Positions 1-4,774 of a stretch of 5,570 bases of DNA are shown piece by piece. The notes under the pieces are model-generated. The model was given only the letters and a program-made list of their open reading frames with translations. It was not told where the DNA came from and did not search any database. The stretch's first letter is position 1, and the number at the start of each line of letters is the position of its first letter. Location: positions 1-5,570 of the forward strand of contig VGSX01000243.1 of NCBI GenBank assembly GCA_016874895.1. The letters are read 5' to 3'. Position numbers and translations under genes: made by a program. Source of the DNA: Deltaproteobacteria bacterium (GTDB lineage Bacteria; Desulfobacterota; Desulfobaccia; Desulfobaccales; Desulfobaccaceae).

Positions 1-533
1 CCGGCTTCCCGGATGGTCTCCACGATTTTTTCCTTGATGCCGGCCAGACCGGCCGCGGGCCGCAACATATGCACCCGGCTCATATTTTCGCTGCCGCCGC
101 CCTTGGGCACCACCATCAGTTTCAGGGCGTCGCCGGGAACCACGGTGGTATAGATCACCGCCGGGGTGTTGTCGCCAGTGTTTTTCCGGGTGAGGGGATG
201 GCAGAGGGACTTGCGCAGATAGCCCTCCTCATAACCCTGACGGATGCCTTCCTGGATGGCCTCGTTAAGGTCGCCCCCCACCAGGTGGACCTCCTGGCCC
301 AGTTCCACCATGACCACCGCCAGACCGCAGTCCTGGCAGATGGGGATCAGCTGCTCCCGGGCGATGCGGGCGTTTTCCAGGAGCAGGCGGAAGACCTCGC
401 GTCCTGCCGGGGATTCTTCCTCCTCCAGGCCGCGTGCAAAGGCCTGCAGCATGTCTTCGCCCAGGTAATAATTGGCCTCCATGGCCGCCTGCTTCACGGC
501 CGCGGTGACGTCCTTGACATTGATTTCTTTCAT
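1..533 (-). CDS. Fumarate hydratase class I, alpha subunit (N-terminal part; runs off the left edge)
   Basis: This is the first 177 residues of the alpha subunit of a two-subunit class I fumarase, a [4Fe-4S] hydro-lyase that interconverts fumarate and malate in the cytoplasm. The family signatures are visible: PICQDCG at 64-70, whose Cys66 is the expected first cluster ligand; ELGQEVH at 77-83; RKNTGDNTPAVIY at 116-128; and PKGGGSENMS at 143-152. Alpha subunits are usually about 280 residues, so the missing part should hold the remaining cluster cysteines, and a beta-subunit gene is expected beyond the window. The start is ATG with a modest GGGA seven bases upstream. The gene follows pbp1A by 96 bp on the same strand. 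The motif reads CQDCG where many relatives have CQDTG. The related L-tartrate dehydratase (TtdA) shares the fold and cannot be fully excluded; fumarase is favoured because of the NTGDNTP and GGGSENMS motifs. The gene symbol for split fumarases is not settled, so none is given. Confidence 0.92.
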   Translation of the reverse strand, partial: MKEINVKDVTAAVKQAAMEANYYLGEDMLQAFARGLEEEESPAGREVFRLLLENARIAREQLIPICQDCGLAVVMVELGQEVHLVGGDLNEAIQEGIRQGYEEGYLRKSLCHPLTRKNTGDNTPAVIYTTVVPGDALKLMVVPKGGGSENMSRVHMLRPAAGLAGIKEKIVETIREA

Positions 534-629
534 CTTATTGTCCCGAAAAATTCACCATGTAGGGCGGAAAAGCGCCGCGCGTCCCGCCTTCGGACTTATA
601 GCTCCAGCCCGGAAGAGCCGGTTTAGCTG

Positions 630-3014
630 TCATTCTCCCAAGTCGCGTTGGAAAAAATTCCCTCTGGCCGTGGGCACCAGTCTCACCGGGATCTCCACTT
701 CTTCTTCCTCGTAATAATCATCGTCTCCATCAGAGGCTTCGTAATCCACGGGGGCTTGCCGCGTCCCGGCAAACAGGGTGGCCGGCAGTTCCGGGAATGC
801 CTCCACCGGCTGGTTTGCCAGGGCTTCCTGCATAAACCGGATGAAAATGGGCGCCGCGGCCTGGGAACCGGTTTCCCGGGCGCCCAGGGAGCGTTCGTCA
901 TCCATGCCCACCCAGACGCCGGCCGTCACCGAGGGGGTGAAACCGATGAACCAGGCATCCCGAGTGTTGTTGGTGGTGCCGGTTTTGCCGCCCATGGGCC
1001 GTTTCAAGGCCAAAACCTTCTGACCGGTGCCCCGCCGCACCACCCCGGCGAGCAACTCCGTCATGATCTTGCCGGTGCGGGGGCTCATCACCTGGCGCAG
1101 TTGCGGCTGCGCCTCTTCCAGAATCCGCCCTTCCCGGTTTTCCAGCCGTTCGATGACAATGGGAGCGGCCAGCTTCCCTTCGGTGGGAAAACTGGAGTAG
1201 GCCCGGGTCAGGTCCAGGAGGGTTACCTCGGAGGAGCCCAGGGCCGAGGAGTAATTGGGATAAATCTCGGTGGACAGGCCCACGGCCTTGGCCAGATCGA
1301 TGACCGGCGGCAGGCCGATGCTCACCAGGAGACGGACGGTGGGCAGATTCCGGGATTGAGCCAGGGCGGAGGCCAGGCTCATGGGGCCGTAAAACCGGCT
1401 GTCATAGTTTTTCGGGGTCCAGTATTCCCCCCGGCGGCCCCCCGGCAAGGAAATGGGCTCATCCAGGAGGGTGGTTTGGGGGCCGTAGCCCTTTTCCACG
1501 GCCGCGGCATAAATGATGGCCTTGAAGGCCGAACCCGGCTGCCGTTTGGCCTGGACGGCACGATTGAAGACGCTGTCCCGATAATCCTTGCCGCCCATGA
1601 TAACCCGCACTTTGCCGGTGTAATTTTCCAGATATACCAGGGCGGCCTGGGCCATGGGGTCCGGGTTGAGGCTCACCTGCCATTGGTAGCGGCCGGAGGT
1701 CCGTTCCATGAGCCGTACCTGGACAACGTCTCCCAGCCGCAGCCGGGAGAGGATCTGCCGGGAGCGGGCGGTCGCTCTGTCGTCGCCCGGGGCGGAATCC
1801 CTGGTCAGCATCCCGTAATCGTTGCCGAAGCGGACCACCGGGCCCGTTCCACCCCTCTCCGGCTGCACCACCACCGCGGTCTGTAATCTTCCCTTCAGGG
1901 GGGGATACTTCTCCATGGAGCCGAGCTGCTGTTGGCAGAAAGGTTCGATTTCTTTGGCAGTTAAATTCCGCAAAACTCCCCGAAAGCCATGCCGGCGATA
2001 GAGATCCTGGAGCCCCGACTCGATGGCCTGCCGGGCTACCTTGTGAAGCTCCACGTCCGCGGAGGTATACACCCGGAAACCGGCGGTATAAAGCGGGTCC
2101 CGGCCGTAGCGCTCTTCCAGCAACTGGCGGACATAATCGGTGTAATATCCCACGTCGTCATAGCGTTGCGGTCGGGAGGATTTGAAGCTCAGGGGCTGAT
2201 TCAGGGCTCGCTGGGCTTCCTCGGAGCCGATGAAGCCCGCTTCCACCATGCGGTTTAAGACGTAATACTGCCTTTCCTTGGCCCGCAGCGGATTGTTGGT
2301 GGGGGCATAGCGGCTGGGGGCCTTGGGCAGTCCGGCCAGCATGGCTGCTTCGGCCAGGTCCAGGTCCTCCACGTTTTTGCCGAAATATTCCAAAGCCGCG
2401 GCCTCCACCCCATAGGCGCCGTTGCCCAGATAGATGTGGTTCAGGTAAAGCAGCAGCAGCTCTTCTTTACTCATGTAATTTTCCAAACGATAGGCCAGGA
2501 TGGCCTCGCGCAACTTGCGGTCATAACTCTTTTCAGAAGTCAACAGGATGCTTTTTACCACCTGCTGGGTGATGGTGCTGCCTCCCTGAACGATCTCTCC
2601 GGCCTTGACGTTTTCCAGGAAGGCCCGGACGATCCCCATCAGGTCAATGCCCGGATGTTCAAAAAAACGGGCGTCCTCTGCGGCTAAAAAAGCCAGGATG
2701 AGATGCCGGGGCAGCCGGCTGTAGGGCACGATGATGCGGCGTTCGGTAAAAAATTCGCCGATGAGTTGTCCATCCCGGGCATAGACCCGGGTAATGAGAT
2801 TGGGCCGGTAATCCTTAACCAACGTATAATCAGGCAGATCGCGACTATAATGCTGGTAAACATAATAAGCTGCTCCCCCTGCGGCACCCAGGCTGAAAAG
2901 GAATAAAAACAGAAAGACCCAGGCTACCACCCTGCCCCAGGACCGGCGCGGTGGCTGAGGGGGGCGAGGTTTCCGGCTTGAAACAGGCCTGCTGCGTTTG
3001 GTGGAGGTGAACAT
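630..3014 (-). CDS. mrcA: Penicillin-binding protein 1A (class A bifunctional peptidoglycan glycosyltransferase/transpeptidase)
   Basis: This 794-residue protein should polymerise lipid II into glycan strands and cross-link the stem peptides at the outer face of the inner membrane. A basic, proline-rich cytoplasmic tail (1-28) precedes one membrane anchor (about 29-53). The glycosyltransferase family 51 domain shows EDARFFEHPG (113-122, catalytic Glu113), GGSTITQQ (144-151), RKLRE (166-170) and KEELLLLYLN (183-192). An OB-like insert, typical of PBP1A, spans roughly 345-450. The transpeptidase has SAFK (495-498, acylated Ser495), SRN (554-556) and KTG (677-679), so both activities look intact. 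The C-terminus carries an acidic, tyrosine-containing stretch (about 757-774) followed by a short basic end. The start is fixed: an in-frame TAA lies eight codons upstream with no alternative start codon between. No clear Shine-Dalgarno sequence precedes the ATG. The gene has its own AT-rich control region and is probably a separate transcription unit. The symbol ponA is also used. Confidence 0.96.
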   Translation of the reverse strand: MFTSTKRSRPVSSRKPRPPQPPRRSWGRVVAWVFLFLFLFSLGAAGGAAYYVYQHYSRDLPDYTLVKDYRPNLITRVYARDGQLIGEFFTERRIIVPYSRLPRHLILAFLAAEDARFFEHPGIDLMGIVRAFLENVKAGEIVQGGSTITQQVVKSILLTSEKSYDRKLREAILAYRLENYMSKEELLLLYLNHIYLGNGAYGVEAAALEYFGKNVEDLDLAEAAMLAGLPKAPSRYAPTNNPLRAKERQYYVLNRMVEAGFIGSEEAQRALNQPLSFKSSRPQRYDDVGYYTDYVRQLLEERYGRDPLYTAGFRVYTSADVELHKVARQAIESGLQDLYRRHGFRGVLRNLTAKEIEPFCQQQLGSMEKYPPLKGRLQTAVVVQPERGGTGPVVRFGNDYGMLTRDSAPGDDRATARSRQILSRLRLGDVVQVRLMERTSGRYQWQVSLNPDPMAQAALVYLENYTGKVRVIMGGKDYRDSVFNRAVQAKRQPGSAFKAIIYAAAVEKGYGPQTTLLDEPISLPGGRRGEYWTPKNYDSRFYGPMSLASALAQSRNLPTVRLLVSIGLPPVIDLAKAVGLSTEIYPNYSSALGSSEVTLLDLTRAYSSFPTEGKLAAPIVIERLENREGRILEEAQPQLRQVMSPRTGKIMTELLAGVVRRGTGQKVLALKRPMGGKTGTTNNTRDAWFIGFTPSVTAGVWVGMDDERSLGARETGSQAAAPIFIRFMQEALANQPVEAFPELPATLFAGTRQAPVDYEASDGDDDYYEEEEVEIPVRLVPTARGNFFQRDLGE

Positions 3015-3048
3015 AGATTTTCTGTCGCTGCTGAAGAATTATTGTCGT

Positions 3049-3076
3049 CAGCGGTTCTATCCCGAAAGACCCGCTG
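3049..3076 (-). promoter_or_regulatory. Hairpin in the pbp1A 5' leader
   Basis: The arms CAGCGG and CCGCTG are perfect 6-bp complements. Inside them a G-A mismatch is followed by TCT/AGA pairing around an 8-base loop, giving a stem of about 9 bp. It ends 34 bases before the pbp1A ATG and would lie in transcripts from either candidate promoter. No T run follows, so it is not an intrinsic terminator. It could affect mRNA stability or translation, which matters because the start codon lacks a Shine-Dalgarno sequence; that role is inferred. Confidence 0.45.
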
Positions 3077-3098
3077 CTTATTCTCATCGGTATTTTAA

Positions 3099-3126
3099 AG
3101 TATAAGAATTAAAAACGCCTTGGCAA
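3099..3126 (-). promoter_or_regulatory. Candidate sigma-70 promoter of pbp1A (proximal)
   Basis: On the minus strand TTGCCA (3126-3121) and TATACT (3104-3099) are separated by 16 bp. Both hexamers match the housekeeping consensus in five (TATAAT) or four (TTGACA) of six positions. Transcription would begin near 3092, giving a leader of about 78 bases that includes the 3049-3076 hairpin. It lies in an AT-rich stretch directly upstream of pbp1A, which is where a promoter is expected. Confidence 0.5.
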
Positions 3127-3167
3127 GCTCTCCGATGACTGGGAAAACTTAATTCAGGCCGCTAGTT

Positions 3168-3228
3168 ATTATAACATTTTAGAACTATAAAAAGCGATTT
3201 TCGATTTTTTGGAAAAATTTGAAAATTT
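3168..3228 (-). promoter_or_regulatory. Candidate extended -10 promoter of pbp1A (distal) with AT-rich upstream element
   Basis: The minus strand reads TGTTATAAT (3176-3168), a perfect -10 hexamer with the extended TGn motif. No good -35 box is present at the right distance, which extended -10 promoters can tolerate. Just upstream, 3190-3228 is a series of A and T tracts including two copies of CGATTTT (3195-3208 on the plus strand) and a GAAAAATTT/GAAAATTT pair. Such a stretch could act as an UP element or curved DNA. The start point would be near 3161, with a leader of about 147 bases. Confidence 0.5.
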
Positions 3229-3489
3229 CAATGCTGTAGTGCTCGAGGGCTGGAAAGCAAATCACCTCCCGCCATTAGCCCGGCCATAGATCAGGACGAT
3301 GGCTGAAAGCACAGAGGGAACTGGTGGCACGAGACCCCTGAAGTCTGTGGGTGTAGCAAACATCACTGTAGAAGTGCGGCAAAAGGCCCCTTCGGGCGGC
3401 AAAGACCTGAACAATCCCGCCGCCCTGGTGGACCACCTGGCGGAAGCGAAACTATCAACTGATCCGGGGGGACAGTTCGGCAAGGTTAT

Positions 3490-3499
3490 GGGATATCCC
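3490..3499. repeat. Perfect 10-bp palindrome directly after the formyltransferase stop codon
   Basis: GGGATATCCC is a perfect inverted repeat. Flanking GGTT and AACC extend it, across a small internal loop, into an imperfect hairpin of 23 bases that includes the TAG stop codon (3500-3502). No T run follows, so it is not a standard terminator. It may be an RNA 3'-end stabilising structure or chance. Confidence 0.35.
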
Positions 3500-4417
3500 C
3501 TAAACCCCGAATTTTTCCCCTACCTGGGGGTTGTTGGCCTGGATGAACTCTTCCGCCTTCACCTTCCCCAGGTCTTTGGTGCGGAAACGGCTGACCAGGA
3601 CCGCGCCCTCCTGTACCGCCAGCTTCAGGCCTTTGGGGGAAACCTCCAGGATTTCCCCGGGCTGGGCGCTGTGCGCCTGGGGCACAAAGGCGGCATTAAA
3701 CAATTTCACCGTCTCGCCCCGGAAGGAGGTAGTGGCCCCGGGCTGGGGGTCGCAGCCCCGGATAAAATTATAGACCCCCCGCCCCGGTTGGTTCCAGTTG
3801 AGACCGGCCACTTTTTCATCACAGGGGGGCTCGTAGGTGGCCTGGGAATGGTCCTGGGGGATGCGGGGGGCTTTTCCTGCGGCTATGAGGTCCACCGCTT
3901 CCACGATGGCCTCCACTCCCAGGGGGTAGAGCTTGTTGAAGTAGACTGCCCCGGTGGTTTCATCCGGGCCGATGTCCACTTCTTTCTGCAGCAGGATATC
4001 CCCCGTGTCGATGCCCTCGTCCACCCAGAAAATGGATAACCCGGTTTTCCTGTCTCCGTCAATCACCGCCCAGTTAATGGCCGAGGCCCCCCGGTGTCTG
4101 GGCAGGATGGAAGGGTGATAGCAGATGCTTCCCAGCCGCGGCAGGGCCAGCACCCGGCCGGGCACGATGTCGGTGACAAAGGCCAGGATGGCCAGGTCCG
4201 GGGCCAGCTTTTTCATCTCCTCATAGGCCTCCGGGTCCTTCATCCGCCGGGGCTGAACAACCGGCACACCCGCCTCTAAAGCCGCTTCTTTAAGGGGATC
4301 CACCTTGCCCTTGGGCGAATCGGGTGGACAGAAAACGCCGACAATATCATAGCGGGGCTGTAAAGCCTTAAACACATCTGCGCCAAAGGCCGCCTGGCCG
4401 AGTAGTGCGATTCGCAT
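3500..4417 (-). CDS. Formyltransferase-fold protein resembling the 10-formyl-THF hydrolase domain of ALDH1L1 (methionyl-tRNA formyltransferase family)
   Basis: This 305-residue cytoplasmic protein has the length of methionyl-tRNA formyltransferase (Fmt, about 315) and the folate-binding formyltransferase fold followed by a C-terminal domain of the same family (about 205-300). Its core, SICYHPSILPRHRGASAINW (97-116), DEGIDTGDILLQKE (133-146), the GKAPRIPQ segment (181-188) and NWNQPGRGVYNFIRG (207-221), resembles the N-terminal domain of 10-formyltetrahydrofolate dehydrogenase ALDH1L1 much more than Fmt. His101 and Asp137 align with the catalytic His106 and Asp142 of that enzyme. Fmt has an Asn two residues before the His; here Cys99 occupies it, as Ile does in ALDH1L1. 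It should use 10-formyl-THF, either hydrolysing it or passing the formyl group to an unknown acceptor. No carrier or aldehyde dehydrogenase domain follows. The ATG start has a strong AGGGAGGA six bases... upstream spacing within the normal range (4423-4430). Fold and folate use are fairly sure; the acceptor is not. Confidence 0.88.
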   Translation of the reverse strand: MRIALLGQAAFGADVFKALQPRYDIVGVFCPPDSPKGKVDPLKEAALEAGVPVVQPRRMKDPEAYEEMKKLAPDLAILAFVTDIVPGRVLALPRLGSICYHPSILPRHRGASAINWAVIDGDRKTGLSIFWVDEGIDTGDILLQKEVDIGPDETTGAVYFNKLYPLGVEAIVEAVDLIAAGKAPRIPQDHSQATYEPPCDEKVAGLNWNQPGRGVYNFIRGCDPQPGATTSFRGETVKLFNAAFVPQAHSAQPGEILEVSPKGLKLAVQEGAVLVSRFRTKDLGKVKAEEFIQANNPQVGEKFGV

Positions 4418-4422
4418 AGCTA

Positions 4423-4430
4423 TCCTCCCT
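4423..4430 (-). promoter_or_regulatory. Shine-Dalgarno sequence of the formyltransferase gene
   Basis: The minus strand reads AGGGAGGA five bases before the ATG at 4417-4415. The strong match supports this start over any internal codon and contrasts with pbp1A, which has none. Confidence 0.8.
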
Positions 4431-4433
4431 GTA

Positions 4434-4481
4434 AGTGGTTAGTGGTCAGTGATTGGTTTTCAGTTTTCAGTTTCAGTGATG
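4434..4481. repeat. Degenerate heptanucleotide tandem array
   Basis: On the plus strand seven consecutive units can be read with a 7-bp period: AGTGGTT, AGTGGTC, AGTGATT, GGTTTTC, AGTTTTC, AGTTTC (one base short) and AGTGATG. The array fills almost the whole gap between the small membrane gene and the formyltransferase gene. It covers the TGA stop codon of the former (4473-4475) and ends three bases short of the Shine-Dalgarno of the latter. Degenerate heptamer arrays of this look are known as dispersed intergenic repeats in several bacteria. Whether this one recurs elsewhere in the genome cannot be seen here. Confidence 0.7.
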
Positions 4482-4667
4482 GTGCCCATGGTCGTCATGG
4501 GTCGGCGCCGGCTGGGTGGTAGCCGCATACAGGGCCACCGCGGTGGCAGCCAACACCGCCCCCAGGGTTGCCATCCAGTTAAAATTAAGAATGGCCAGAC
4601 CGAAAAGGCAAAAAATCACTATGACCAATATGGCCTGCTTTTTCCGGTAGTTTTCCGGTACGCTCAC
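4473..4667 (-). CDS. Small two-helix membrane protein with His-rich C-terminus, function unknown
   Basis: I do not recognise this 64-residue protein. A short charged N-terminus (MSVPENYRKK, 1-10) is followed by two hydrophobic segments, about 11-28 and 32-50, joined by a tight turn at FNWM (29-32), and then by a polar tail ending DDHGHHH (58-64). Positive charges before the first helix predict both ends in the cytoplasm as a helical hairpin. Five histidines and two aspartates at the end could bind a metal ion such as zinc, nickel or copper; this is only suggestive. The start codon is GTG, supported by a near-perfect GGAGGTGA six bases upstream. The gene lies between gltX and the formyltransferase gene on the same strand, with heptamer repeats on both sides. 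The strong ribosome site and clean hydrophobic pattern argue that it is real. Confidence 0.72.
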   Translation of the reverse strand: MSVPENYRKKQAILVIVIFCLFGLAILNFNWMATLGAVLAATAVALYAATTQPAPTHDDHGHHH

Positions 4668-4673
4668 GTTTCG

Positions 4674-4681
4674 TCACCTCC
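4674..4681 (-). promoter_or_regulatory. Shine-Dalgarno sequence fixing the GTG start of the small membrane protein
   Basis: The minus strand reads GGAGGTGA, almost the full anti-16S complement, with six bases before GTG at 4667-4665. It is the best ribosome binding site in the window and is the main reason for accepting a GTG-started 64-codon gene. Confidence 0.8.
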
Positions 4682-4686
4682 GTGGA

Positions 4687-4715
4687 TTTGTATTGCTTGG
4701 GCAGAATGTTATCAA
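4687..4715 (-). promoter_or_regulatory. Weak candidate promoter upstream of the small membrane gene
   Basis: On the minus strand TTGATA (4715-4710) and TACAAA (4692-4687) are separated by exactly 17 bp. The predicted start point, near 4680, falls inside the Shine-Dalgarno sequence, so the leader would be only about 13 bases. This makes the promoter doubtful; the gene may instead be read through from gltX. Confidence 0.25.
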
Positions 4716-4738
4716 TAATCGCGCCGCCGTCTGCTTTT

Positions 4739-4763
4739 GGCTGTTTACTAGCTGAAAGCTGAC
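4739..4763. repeat. Short heptamer repeat remnant between gltX and the small membrane gene
   Basis: The plus strand shows AGCTGAA and AGCTGAC in tandem (4750-4763), preceded after four bases by a related GGCTGTT (4739-4745). The 7-bp period equals that of the array at 4434-4481, although the unit differs. With two to three units it could be chance. Confidence 0.35.
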
Positions 4764-4774
4764 CGCCTTTTTCG

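Larger units (their letters stand above)
3015..3499. other. Intergenic control region between the formyltransferase gene and pbp1A
   Basis: These 485 bp hold no gene I can support. Base composition changes sharply near 3245. The side towards pbp1A (about 3085-3240) is AT-rich and contains two promoter candidates, phased A/T tracts and a leader hairpin. The other side (3245-3499) is GC-rich. It has an open frame on each strand: a TTG-started minus frame ending at 3262 that is rich in Ser, Arg, Pro and Cys, and a plus frame from 3299 that looks more protein-like. A small hairpin (3328-3349, arms CAC-AGAC/GTCT-GTG with one bulge) and a GCCC/GGGC hairpin (3386-3397) followed on the minus strand by TTTT are visible. 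The latter is a very weak terminator candidate for the gene upstream. No tRNA, SRP RNA or other familiar RNA was recognised. Confidence 0.7.

Noticed and set aside
563..588. GGCGG/CCGCC inverted repeat between pbp1A and the fumarase gene, considered as a terminator
   Set aside because: The stem is only 5 bp with a long loop and no T run follows on either strand. No convincing terminator or promoter was found in the 96-bp gap, so read-through from pbp1A into the fumarase gene is possible.
69..626. A 185-codon plus-strand open frame opposite the fumarase gene
   Set aside because: The minus strand carries clear fumarase alpha motifs over the same bases; the plus frame is an antisense shadow with no recognisable domain.
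648..1886. A 412-codon plus-strand open frame opposite pbp1A
   Set aside because: It is rich in Gly, His, Gln and Pro in the manner of a GC-rich antisense frame, and the opposite strand has all catalytic motifs of PBP1A.
3381..3397. GCCC/GGGC hairpin followed by TTTT on the minus strand, considered as the terminator of the formyltransferase gene
   Set aside because: The stem has only 4 bp, the T run only four bases interrupted by a C, and it lies about 100 bp past the stop codon.
3262..3483. A 73-codon minus-strand frame with TTG start downstream of the formyltransferase gene
   Set aside because: Weak start codon, no Shine-Dalgarno, and a Ser/Arg/Pro/Cys/Trp-rich composition typical of a shadow frame; no resemblance to the carrier domain that follows the homologous domain in ALDH1L1.
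3299..4039. A 246-codon plus-strand open frame
   Set aside because: About 540 bp of it lie exactly opposite the well-supported formyltransferase gene and read as antisense shadow; no good ribosome site is present. Only its first 200 bp are kept as a question.
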